Assembly (NCBI GenBank): GCA_946902985.2
Contig: OX336400.1
Coordinates: 170,387,043 to 170,451,042, forward strand
Reading direction: 5' to 3'
Length of the DNA: 64,000 bases
Origin: Meconema thalassinum
Lineage: Eukaryota; Arthropoda; Insecta; Orthoptera; Tettigoniidae
Below are positions 37,501 through 46,455 of this stretch, piece after piece. Position numbers and translations under genes: made by a program. Positions within the stretch are counted from its first letter, which is position 1. Each line of letters opens with the position of its first letter. The notes beneath the pieces were generated by a model that was given only the letters and a program-made list of their open reading frames with translations, was not told the origin of the DNA and did no database searches.

Positions 37501-38188
37501 TTATAAATATAACCCCTAGCGCTACAGCCCATTAAGGGCCTAGGTCTACCAAGCGACCGCTGCCCAGCCATTTGGCCGGCAGATATTGGGGTAAGGCGTG
37601 GTCAGAGCATCGGTTCCCCTAGGCCGTTAATCTTGGTTTTCGTGACCGGGGCGCTGCCTCACTGTCAGACAGCTACTCAATTGTCCTCACGAGACTGAGT
37701 GTACTCCGTTCCAGCCCTTATGTCAGTTTCGAAAATCCCTGACGGAGCCAGGAATCGAACCCGAGGCCCCTGGGTGAGAGGAAGGCGCAAATAAATAAAT
37801 AAGTTAAACAAATTAATTAATTAATTAATTAATTAATTAATCTATGTGTAAGCCATATTATTCCCGTTTTCCAGCGGGGTCGGGGATGGGATGCGATAAA
37901 AGTCTATGTGGTAGGTGGTATTTACGTCCGGATGCCCTTCCTGACGCCAACCTCATGAGAGGAGTTAATGAGAGATGAAATGAATGATGGTGAATGAAAC
38001 TGGGCAAGGGTTTGGAAGGAAGTGGCCGTGGCCTGTCAGAAGGTACCGTCCCAGCATTTGCCTGGAGTTGAAAATGGGGAAACCACGGAAAAAACATGTC
38101 AAGGACGGCCGATGGTGGGGCTCGAACCCACGTCTACCAAGTCCCATGGCCGAGCAGTGGCCTTAGCGAGCGCAGCTACTGCTGTCAG

Positions 38189-38220
<32 letters not shown>

Positions 38221-39461
38221 AATGAACGACTCACAGGAAAATACACCAATAGAAACGCGTATGCATAAATTACAAAAGTGTTTTCATATGACGAAAGATA
38301 TATATAATTAAAAAACTTATCCTGGAACACTAAATTAAGGCACTGTCACAAAGTGGACAGACCTGAAACTCAGTATGCGGCAGAAACACCTAAATTAACA
38401 AGATTTGGTGATTTAGACAAATTAGAGAAGACTGAAAGACGAATTCTGAGAAAAATACTGAGAGCTAAACGAAATAATAACGCAGAATATAGGTTACGAA
38501 ATCACAGCAACGCTGTACAGCCACCCCGAGCCGAGAAAAAGTTACCTTACAAAAATGATAACAACTTTTTTTCTTGGACACGCAACATTTTGAAATTAAT
38601 AAACCAGGTATACAACATTCCAATGTATATTGTGTTAAAATTTGAATTTGAAAATTTGAATTCGAACTGATGACGGGTTTTTGAAATAATATTTCTTAAA
38701 TGTGACTCTTGGTTGAAACACGCTTAAAAACGTGCACTTTTTGTGTTCCAACTGCGACAAAAAAAATATTAAAATATAAATTAAAAATTCCAAACCTACA
38801 TGAGCTAACGTAAAATAGAACGACGAAAATGATGATGTTATTGGATTTTATGTAGGTCTATTGGTTACTTCACAAACAACCTTCAAACTCGAGTACACAT
38901 AATTCTTTGGTCTACAGTAGTTACAAATACAAACCCACATGGTTCATTGTAATTGACAAAGATTTGACAAACGCCAGAATTCACACAGACACAATAGCAA
39001 ACAGAACACTCTTCAGAGAAGCTCTTCAAAAGGCAGAGTTTAAAGAAAGGAACAAACAACTCGCAGAAAGTGGACTCAAGAGGAGAAAGATCGACACTCT
39101 AGAAGGATGAAGGAAATTTGGAAACAAAGGATGTTGAATATAATGGACAATAGCCAACGTTGATTCATCGTACCCTCCAAATGGTTTATTCGAAAGAAGA
39201 AGAAGGAATATTAAATAAATTAATAATTACATAACTTTGCCATGGTATGAAAACTGATTCAGTTTTCTTACGTTTAAAAACTCTCTAGTGCCAAACGACT
39301 GTGCCTGCATTCGATCCCGCAACCTAGGGCAAAAGAGGTGAATTCTAAGCCACACAGATGAACATAATTCAAGGCGATAACTCACCAGAAACATCTCTCG
39401 CAGACCTGAGAGGCGCAACTCGAGCAGATACTGCCACAGCCACCAAAACTAACAGCAAACC
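31379..39461 (-). CDS. Spliced gene for a small secreted Gly/Ser-rich protein (exons 2-4; exon 1 not found)
   Basis: Three minus-strand exons, 39461-39386, 36236-36183 and 31590-31379, join without a break in frame. Acceptors are tttttcAG, ttacAG and ttacAG; donors are GTGAGT and GTAAGC. Both joints are phase 1. The product (113 residues without exon 1) starts GLLLVLVAVAVSA, the hydrophobic core and cleavage motif of a signal peptide. A short basic stretch follows (RVAPLRSARD), then Ser/Gly-rich sequence with GG, GP and SSSAGG runs. The C-terminus CVSAGGRTVCI has the only two cysteines. Exon 2 begins in phase 0, so exon 1 should supply the ATG and a few codons; insect cuticle-protein genes commonly split the signal peptide like this. 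Likely secreted, structural (cuticle, silk or adhesive type). I do not recognise a family. Symmetric extra exons cannot be excluded. Confidence 0.75.
31666..32502. mobile_element. Non-autonomous Mutator-like element with 9-bp TSD
   Basis: Terminal repeats of about 42 bp begin GGT and contain two spaced copies of GGACAtAACGTACCA. Left 31666-31707 and right 32461-32502 match at 31 of 35 inner positions. The flanks are GATGCATCA (31657-31665) and GATGCATTA (32503-32511), 8 of 9 identical. A 9-bp duplication with long inverted repeats suggests MULE. It lies in the last intron of the Gly/Ser-rich gene. No transposase recognised. Confidence 0.65.
32560..33690 (+). pseudogene. RTE-like LINE reverse transcriptase fragment
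   Basis: Motifs in order: NQCGFVKGVGTADAIFAAR (RT block 2), a broken VLDLD segment with a deletion, then in another frame VWYALRNHGVPESFVNG, HQGSALSPSLFVL, LLYADDIMVADD (catalytic ADD near 32930), VRPVALYGVE, RRYGHALRA and PRGRPKQRWQDT. This is the RTE order of RT and post-RT motifs. Frames shift at least three times and there is a TAG near 33187, so it is not functional. Confidence 0.8.
32560..33721 (+). mobile_element. 5'-truncated RTE-like LINE with 18-bp TSD and (AAG)n tail
   Basis: Flanked by AATCTCGGCTGGGTGGGT at 32542-32559 and 33722-33739. Starts inside RT and ends in (AAGA/AAG)n. It sits antisense within the last intron of the Gly/Ser-rich gene. Confidence 0.85.
33740..35003. other. 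Intronic stretch, no gene recognised
   Basis: Part of the last intron of the minus-strand gene. It contains a repeat-like phrase (CATCCAAATCCGTTCCGCCG near 34450) and CA-rich tract typical of decayed retroposons. Confidence 0.4.
35008..35633. mobile_element. piggyBac-like MITE
   Basis: Ends CCCTTTAAGTGCTGAGTT (35008-) and its inverse CTCAGCACTTAAAAGG (ending 35633). The left flank is TTAA (35004-35007), the right TTAT (35634-35637), a decayed TTAA. CCCTTT ends with TTAA flanks are characteristic of piggyBac. The 123-codon frame (35353-35724) runs out of the element and has no transposase motifs. Confidence 0.6.
36183..36236 (-). other. Internal 54-bp exon of the Gly/Ser-rich gene
   Basis: Acceptor TTACAG before 36236, donor GTAAGC after 36183. 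Encodes SSYSGQGGSFSLSSAGP plus two split codons (Ala, Gly). Its length is a multiple of three with phase 1 at both ends, so it could be skipped without changing the frame. Confidence 0.75.
36323..37060 (-). mobile_element. (CAT)n-tailed retroposon R-A, copy 1, with 12-bp TSD
   Basis: Flanked by TGTACAACTTGA at 36311-36322 and 37061-37072. On the minus strand it ends with a GGCCCCTTAAAAC-type block and a (CAT/ATC)n tail. A second copy is at 45169-46444. About 740 bp with no recognisable protein. It lies in the intron between the signal-peptide exon and the 54-bp exon. The several 70-90-codon frames here are by-products of its C/T-rich body. Confidence 0.8.
37490..37791 (-). mobile_element. tRNA-derived SINE S3
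   Basis: The minus strand shows a B box (GGGTTCGATTCCTGG, RC near 37752-37766) in a tRNA-like head, followed by GGGATTTTCG and a long body. It is bounded by AAATAAATAAAT-type sequence on both sides, so the duplication cannot be separated from the tail. Confidence 0.6.
37858..38185 (-). mobile_element. tRNA-derived SINE S4
   Basis: The minus strand has TGGGTTCGAGCCCCACC (RC at 38116-38132), a B box. The conserved body includes GGAAACCACGG and, downstream, CTGACGCCAACC with CATCCCC-type sequence. Ends not defined by a duplication; a (TAAA)n run follows at 38190-38218. Confidence 0.6.
38353..39186 (+). pseudogene. LINE C-terminal fragments (RTE-like)
   Basis: Two remnants in the same orientation. 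38353-38520 encodes PETQYAAETPKLTRFGDLDK then LEKTERRILRKIL, the post-RT segment of RTE-like ORF2. 38940-39110 encodes ANRTLFREALQKAEFKERNK, the last domain of the same protein type. The link between them is lost. They lie in an intron of the Gly/Ser-rich gene. Confidence 0.6.
39386..39461 (-). other. Signal-peptide exon of the Gly/Ser-rich gene
   Basis: Acceptor TTTTTTTCAG before 39461 and donor GTGAGT after 39386. The 76 bases encode GLLLVLVAVAVSARVAPLRS then ARDVS and the first base of an Ala codon. A strong polypyrimidine tract supports the acceptor. A hairpin-ended HINE begins only 67 bp upstream of it (39528). Confidence 0.75.
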
Positions 39462-39527
39462 CTGAAAAAAAGAGCAAACAATTGTATATATATTTTTCTT
39501 GTTTACCCTATATTCATTTTATTAAAA

Positions 39528-41035
39528 ACAAGTAGTTCCGTGAAGAATTATACAGCCTATTTTCATATATCCTACTTATATTAATTGCCACTATCAACAT
39601 ACAAAATTTCAGTTTGATTGCTGTAATAGATTCGTAGTTATTGAGAACCGACTAAATATTTCGGATGGTCACCATGTTGGATTTTATATATGTAGGTCCT
39701 AGAGTTATGTAATGTTACATGAAGATTATTGTGTACGTCTAGCATTCAAACTTCAATCGCATGATTAGGCCACAAAAAGTAACAAGGAGATTTTAAAATT
39801 TCGCACAGCTGCCATCTTGTGATTATGGAAACAATTGATATAAATTAGATTCCAGTGGATTAACATTCGTAAAAGGATTTACTGTACCAAGTTTCACTGC
39901 ACTCGGATGGTTAAATTGCGAGAAACGTCCATGTGAATATTTATAATTCGCGTCGCCGCCATGTTGGATTTGTGATCACCAGGTTATTTAAAGTCCTGTA
40001 GGTAAACTTCAGTTTATAGCCCCTATGAACATAAAAATTCAGTTTTGCTATAATAGATTCGTAGATATTCAGAGTCGTCTGAATATTTCGGATGGTCGCC
40101 ATGTTGGATTGATAAATGTATAGGCCATAGAGCCATGTACCATTAAAGGAAAATTATTGCGTAGGTTCATTAATCAAACTTTCACTTCGATTGCTTGATT
40201 ATGACACAAGAAATAAAAACTTCATTTTTAAATTCGCACAGCAGCTTTCTTGAGGTTTTGTAAACAATTGAACTAAATTAGATACCAGTGCATTAAAATG
40301 TGTATAAACATTTCCTGTACCAGATTGCATTGCGTTTGGAACATTAAATCGCGAGAAAGGTCTATTTAAAATTTTCAAATTCGCTTGGCCGCCATGTTCG
40401 TTTTGTAGTTAACCGCTTTTTGAAAGTCTTATAGAAGAACTTCCAGTAGTGCCCTTTATATCCGTACAAAATTGCAGGGTGATACAGCTAATAGTTTCAG
40501 AGATATAGAATGCCGGTGAAATATTTCGCTCATCCGCCATCTTGTGGTTATGTAAACAATTGAACCAAGTTAGATGTCGGTGCATTACAATGTGTATAAA
40601 CATATACTGTACCAAGTTTTGTTGCGTTTGGTAGGTTAAATCGCGAGAAACGTCTATTTAAATGTCGCAATTTGGCGTGGCCGCCATGTTGGTTTTGTAG
40701 TTACCAGTTTTTCAAAAGTCACATAGGTGAACTTCTATTAGTTCCCTTTATCAACGTAATAAATTCCAGGGTGATGTCGGTAATTGTTTCGGAGATATTG
40801 AATGCTGGTGAAATATTTCGCACAGCCGCCATGTTGGATTGGTGAGACGTAACAAAATTTGAAGGGCACGGTCGAGGTCGCCCGGAATAGTGAAATGATC
40901 TTACCGAGTTTGTTGAAATCGCTCAAGCCGTTTAGAATTTATTGGGGGGGGGGGGGGGGGGCGGGGACACACACACACACGGACAAAAGGTGATCTCATA
41001 AGCCTATTTTTTTAAAATTGAAAATAGGCTAAAAA
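39528..41035 (-). mobile_element. HINE-like element, family H2, copy h
   Basis: Minus strand: ACAAGTAGTTCCGTGAAGAA at 39528 (preceded by A), internal units with GCCGCCATgTTGG-type motifs, a (CA)n/G-run at 40940-40980, and the 5' terminus GAAAATAGGCTAAAAAT at 41020-41036. It meets the next copy 5' end to 5' end. Confidence 0.8.
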
Positions 41036-42497
41036 TAGGCTTATGAGATCACCTTTTGTCCGTGTGTGTGCGAGTGTGATAGTGAGTGTGTGTGTCCCTA
41101 ATAACTTCTAAATGGCTGGAGCGATTACAATCAAACTCGGTAAGATAATAGCACCATTCTGACCGACCCGTGTCCTTCAAATTATAATGTGTCTCACCAA
41201 TCCAACATGTCGGCAGTGCGAAATATTTCACCAGCATTCAGTATCTCCGAAACTATTACCGATATCGCCCTGAAATTGGGTACGGTGATAAAGGGCACTA
41301 CTAGACGTTCATCTATGAGACTTTCAAAAACCTGGTAACTACAAAACCAACATGGCGGCCAAGCGAATTTGAGACATTTAAATGGACTTTTCTCGCTATT
41401 TAATCATCCAAACGCAATGAAACTTGGTGCAGCAAATTTTCATACACATTGCACTGGAGTCCAATTTAGTTTAATTGTTTACATAACCTCAAAATGGCGG
41501 CTGTGCGAAATATTTCACTGACAATCTATATCTCCGAAACTATTACAGATATCACCCTGAAATATTTTACGGTGATAAAAGGTACTGATACAAGTTTATC
41601 TGTGTAACATTCATAAACCTGTAAAGTACAAAACGAACATGGCGGCCAAGCGAAGTTGAAACATTTTAATATACTTTTCTCGTTATTTAACTCTCTGAGC
41701 GCAGTGAAATGTAGTACAGTAAATGATTATACATATTGTAATGCACTGGCATCTAATTTAGTTCAATTGTTTACATAACCTCAAGATGGCGGCTGTGCGA
41801 AATTTTATAATTAAGTTTTTATTTCTTGTGTCGCAATCATGCGATCGAAGTGAAAGTTTGAATAGTGAACCAAGGCAATAATTTTCCTTGAATGGTACAT
41901 AACTCTATGGCCTATACATATAACATTCCAAAATGGCGAGCATCCGAAATATTTAGACGGTTCTCAATATCTACGAATCTTTTACAGCAATCAAACTGAT
42001 ATTTTTTAATGTTCATAGAGACTATGAACATATGTTCATCTATAAGACTTTCAGTAACCTGGTGAGCACAAATCCAACATGGCGGCGACGCGAAGTATAA
42101 ATATTTAAATGGACGTTTCTCGCGATTTAACCATCCGAGTGCAGTGAAACGATGCACGTTAAATGCTTATACAAATCTTAACCCACTAGCATCTAATTTA
42201 TTTCAATTGTTTGCATAACCACAAGATGGCAGCTGTGCGAAATTTTAAAATATCGTTTTTACTTCTTGTGTGCTAATCATGCGATTGAAGTTTGAATACC
42301 ACACGTACACAATAATCTTCATGTAATAGTACAAAAATCAAAATCGAACCTGGCGACCATCTGAAATATTTAGACGGTTCTCAATATCTACGAATCTATT
42401 ACAGCCTTCAAACTGAAATTTTGTATGCTGATGGAGGCAATTAGAATGAGTAGGATATATGAATATAGACCGTATAGTTCTTCACGGAACTTCTTGT
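41036..42497 (+). mobile_element. HINE-like element, family H2, copy i
   Basis: Starts AGGCTTATGAGATCACC, lacking its own 5' subterminal repeat. It continues with (GT)n, TGGCTGGAGCGATTAC, repeated units and the 3' end with hairpin AGTTCTTCACGGAACT and CTTGT, next base T. With the preceding minus copy it forms a ~3-kb inverted repeat centred near 41015. Confidence 0.8.
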
Positions 42498-42649
42498 TTT
42501 TAATGTACAGGAAAATTTACTTGAGATTAATAGCATTAATATTAATAAAAACCCGCCATCAAGGTTTTGAATGCAAACGCTAACTAATGAAAGGTAATAT
42601 AATAAAACTTCTTTCTTCCGAATTTGGCCGCCTGTGGACCGCATGGAAC

Positions 42650-43195
42650 CTAAGGCTTTCTGGTTAATCTCCTCTTTTCTTCCCAAAACCTCTTCATTCG
42701 TTCACTTCTGATCTTTCGCTCCTCCTCGGATATTACCAGTTTGGCTCTAATTTTAGGTGGCGGGGGGGGGGGGGGAGGGGGCATGGTGGCGCAGCTGTCA
42801 AGCTGTATGCCTCTCACCAAGGCGGACCGGGTTCGATTCCCGGTCACTGCATGTGAGATTTTCGATGTGAAATGCCATGTCCCGTGGTTCGGATTCCACG
42901 TAAAACGGAGGTCCCGTGGCTTATGATCGCGAGATTAACGGTCACGTTAAACTACAAGCTTCCTTCCTTCTAATTTTAGGTGTTTTCTCCTCGAAAATCT
43001 TGATGTTGTCAATTCGGTTTCTGAACTCTTTTCTGTTGTGGATCACATCCACTGTGAGTCCACTTTCCTTGGCGTCTCTTTTAACCTCTTCTACCCACAT
43101 AGTTGTAGCCTTCAGCTATGTAATATACTTGAATATCCTCTTAGTCAGTCGGTTCTCGTTCATTCTCACCAAATGTCCGTAGAATTTCAACCTTC
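42650..43195 (-). pseudogene. RTE-like LINE C-terminus, split by a SINE
   Basis: Minus strand, from 43195: RRLKFYGHLVRMNENRLTKR, then TTMWVEEVKRDAKE and RIDNIKIFEEKTPK. After the SINE (42760-42968) it continues IRAKLVISEEERKIRSERMK and RFWEEKRR, stop at 42650. This is the typical C-terminus of RTE-type ORF2. Removing the SINE and one 14-bp duplicate restores a continuous frame, apart from an in-frame TAG near 43115. Confidence 0.75.
42760..42968 (+). mobile_element. tRNA-derived SINE S2 with 14-bp TSD
   Basis: TCTAATTTTAGGTG occurs at 42746-42759 and 42969-42982. The head has an A box (GGTGGCGCAGCTG, 42785-42797) and B box (GGGTTCGATTCCCGG, 42829-42843). Length 209 bp. The G-run at 42761-42778 precedes the head. 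Confidence 0.85.
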
Positions 43196-43263
43196 GCTTT
43201 GTAAAAACTTGTGAAACGTGTCAACTATTTACAGACCGTATATTACTCCTCAATGGTTGTTGC

Positions 43264-43306
<43 letters not shown>

Positions 43307-43661
43307 ATGTGGATTAACTATGTTTCCTTTTGTCTATTGAACTGTTATTATGGATAATCTCAGTGTTGAAATTATCTGCCTATTTCGTTATTATTGTTAT
43401 AATGTAATTGGGCACAATTCGTGTTGACCGATTGAAAAGCTTTCTTTATAACTAATTTATAAAGCGTGTGCAAAGAAATTGATAAATAATTTAAAATAGC
43501 TAAATTAAAAGAAATTGGCTTCAAACACCATAATTTTCATTATGTATTTATATTATATTTTGTTTAATTATTTCATTATTTATATATTTAATTTATTTAT
43601 TATATATTTATTTACTTTTCAACACATTTTAATTATTTAATTAATTATATATTTATTTGTT

Positions 43662-44535
43662 TATGTTCGACCTGACGGAATGTAAATATTATATGTCAGA
43701 AAATTGTATTATAATGAGGCTCATTATAGTACAAGATTTAATTATGATACAGTTTCTCCCTCCAATCAGAGCTCAAGAAACAGTTGTGTGACCAATTAGG
43801 TGAGGATAGCTTCGCGCATGGGCTCAAAATCCAACATGTCGGACATGAATTAGATGATTTGAAAGTTCAAATTGGATATCGGATCAACCATTGTAGTTAC
43901 AATCCCAAACACAAAGACAAAGTCAGCACAAACCTTTTCGGTAACAAGAAAATACTATGACAAATGCAAGAAATTTATGAATCTACGTCCAGAAGTTAGC
44001 ACACAGCATCTTTCTATATAAATTACCGACATGGAGAGTGCACCGTCCCATATGTTCGCGTAAATAAACTGGAAAGTATAAGACAAGAAATAGCACTGTA
44101 CCTTTAATATCCCCAACTCAAATTTCTACACAGCGCATTGCTTTCAATCGACTTCGGTGATAATATTAGTGAATGCTAGTTCTTATTGGCACTAGACATC
44201 ATGCAGGCTGTAAACAATAGCATTGCCAAGCAAAGTAAATGGTCTCTGCTTTCGAAGATCTTTGACCCACGCATGCGCTCTGTTCAGTCAGAAAACTACC
44301 CAGCGCGCCCTGTTCACTAACTGAAGTAACTGAATCCCAGAGATATTTATGAATATTTATGTTAAAACATATAATAAAATAATAATTATCGTCGAACATA
44401 AACAGTCGTATGCAACTCGCCTATAATGGTAATTAAGACACTCGTATGGAAATTATAAAACTCGCTTCGCTCGTTTTATAAACATACTCGTGTCTTAATT
44501 ATTGCCATTATCGGCTCGTTGCATAATGTACTATT
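43662..44535 (+). repeat. Palindrome-ended dispersed repeat RepX, copy 1
   Basis: Begins TTTATGTTCGACC and ends GCTCGTTGCATAATGTAC. Three copies are in the window (here, 48408-50566 reversed, 51455-52863). It carries two CCAAT-like motifs and CGCGCATGnGCTC near 43814, plus a 120-bp near-perfect hairpin at its right end. No transposase recognised. The matching position in the duplicate at 58370 has no insert. Confidence 0.6.
44408..44531. repeat. ~120-bp hairpin palindrome within RepX
   Basis: TATGCAACTCGCCTATAATGG...(CTCGCTTCGCTCG)...CCATTATCGGCTCGTTGCATA: the two arms pair over most of their length around a short loop at about 44464. Present in all three RepX copies. It resembles a foldback MITE. 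Confidence 0.65.
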
Positions 44536-45178
44536 ATCAATTTATTAATCTATTAATTTATTTATTTAAATAAAATAGTTGTAAAGCTTGACATACCAAG
44601 GAACTGAAGTGCTTCATGTTGGAAGTTGATAATTACTATGGTTGGAATGAACATGTGCATCGCTTTTATATCCATCAGGAAGGAGCGCTGATCAGGAAGT
44701 GTTGTACACCCTTCCAAGGTTGCTCAACCTTCCTTGTCGCAATTCTACGGAATCCTCAAGTCAACTTGTTACACATTATTAAAAGCAACAAAAACACGTT
44801 CAGTGTGGGAACTCAAATCTGCTAACAAGGAAAGTTTCGGTTGTAGTTTTAATAGCCCGTGATGATCTTAAGGCGTGGTATTTTTGGGCTACCTATTTCT
44901 AGACCAGACATGGGCAAACGTTTTAGGGTCAGGGCCAGATGCAATACAAAATAATCTAGTCGGGCCGAAAAAAGCAACAACATAAACTTTTTATTTCTGT
45001 ATTTTAAATCAATGAAAACAAAACTTGTAGGCTACAAATGGTAGAAAACTTAGGAAAAAAGAACACTCCTTCATTATTTGTTAGAAGACGAAGTAGTAAG
45101 CGACAAGTGAAACTGTGACTGTAGGCTACAGAAAAGTGTAGTGGTGCTGCCCTTAGTCATCTCTTCTACCCCCTAGGC

Positions 45179-45727
45179 CAGGGGTTCTCAACCTGTGGTA
45201 CGCGAAACATTTCAGGGAGTACGCGGCAGGCCATCCTTCTACTCGATCCACATGTGCAGTGAGCTTCTTGCCGTGTCTACTGTGCGAGTTATTTACGGCG
45301 TATGTACTTGCACTCCACAAAGAATTGCATCTGTTCTTTACCGAGCACAATTCTAATTTATCATCATTACTCAATGACTTTGGTTGGCTTTTAAAATTGG
45401 CCTATTTAAGTGATAATTTTGAAAAACTCAACATTTGGAAGAAGTGTATGCAGGATAGTGTTTCTGATATGTTCTATGTTGAAATGAAAACTAACGCAAT
45501 GATTGCATAAATCACCCTTTGGGAGAAGGAACTGAAAAACAACAACTATATTTTGTTTTATTAAAATATCTTACCTTATAAAATTACAAAGGTTAAACCA
45601 TGCTAACTAAATACCTTTTACATTTTTGATAACCATTATTACTACCTAAGAAAGGTTAGTAGGGGGTACGCAGGATGTTTAACTTTTTTAAAGGGGTACG
45701 ATGGTTGAAAAATGTTGAGAACCCCTG
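45179..45727. mobile_element. hAT-type internally deleted element
   Basis: Terminal repeats CAGGGGTTCTCAACC (45179-) and GTTGAGAACCCCTG (ending 45727). The 8-bp flanks are CCCTAGGC (45171-45178) and CTCTAGGC (45728-45735), seven of eight identical. Length and end sequence fit the hAT superfamily. Confidence 0.8.
45259..45510 (+). pseudogene. hAT transposase remnant (ZBED5-like middle part)
   Basis: An 83-codon frame contains HKELHLFFTEHNSNLSSLLN and WLLKLAYLSDNFEKLN followed by MQ. This resembles the domain before the C-terminal dimerisation region in Charlie/ZBED5-type hAT transposases. BED finger and catalytic core are deleted. Confidence 0.6.
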
Positions 45728-46455
45728 CTCTAGGCGCTCACATCTTGTGTGTCGTGGGTTGGCGACCACGGGGCCCCAGCTGAGTCCGGCATTGCTTCCA
45801 CTTACTTGTGCCGGCTCCTCTCCGTCTTCTTTCCTGTCGACCTCTATGGTCAACTCTTGTTCTCTTCCGACCCCGATGGTATTAGGGTATCCGTGGCCTA
45901 GGGAGTTTCTTCCTTTCCCGCCTTAATTGGCCCTTGTCTCATCTTTCCTGATCCCTGTTTCTTCGAGGGGTCAGCCTTCTCCTGTTCTCTTCATATCTGC
46001 TGCCTTCTGCTCAAGGCCCTCAAGGAGGCAGGGGTGTGTGTAGTCCCAACACTTCTGGTGCACCCTTGAAAGTGCTACACCCTCAAGGGCTCACGGCTGA
46101 TGAGTTCGGGAGTTGGCAACCCCGAGAGATTCCTGTGCTGGATCCAGTCCCCCCCCATTTTCCATTGCCTATGGAGCGAACCCCCTCCTCTTCTTCCAAG
46201 TCCCTCAATACTCATTCTTCGAGGGTTGAGGGCATTTCTTTCCCTCCTGTCCTCTTTTTTTCGCCTTATCCTTTATTTCTTCACCATTATTTTTTTTCTA
46301 GTTTGTAATTTTCTAGTTAGTATTAGTTATAGTTTTCATTCTCATCTCATCTTTCACTGTCACTCAAACCAATAGGGGCCGCCGATAACCTGCAAGTTAG
46401 GCCCCTTAAAACAACAATTTCATCATCATCATCATCATCATCATCATCTCTTCTA

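Larger units (their letters stand above)
43196..45150. repeat. Duplicated segment, copy A (pairs with 55150-59712)
   Basis: Long stretches match the 55-59 kb region: 43200-43510 with 55150-55352 plus 58020-58140, and 44550-45130 with 58395-58830 plus 59570-59710. Copy A holds the RepX element (43662-44535) which copy B lacks. Copy B holds the hAT and R-B insertions which copy A lacks. A CATGGGCAAACG phrase (44908) resembles a hAT terminus. Confidence 0.65.
45169..46444 (+). mobile_element. (CAT)n-tailed retroposon R-A, copy 2, with 11-bp TSD
   Basis: Flanked by CATCTCTTCTA at 45158-45168 and 46445-46455. Plus orientation, ending in CCCCTTAAAACAACAATTTC and a (CAT)n run. Interrupted ten bases from its 5' end by a hAT-type element (45179-45727). 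Confidence 0.8.

Noticed and set aside
37858..38166. Pro/Leu-rich frames on both strands
   Set aside because: They fall inside SINE S4 and shift with its sequence.
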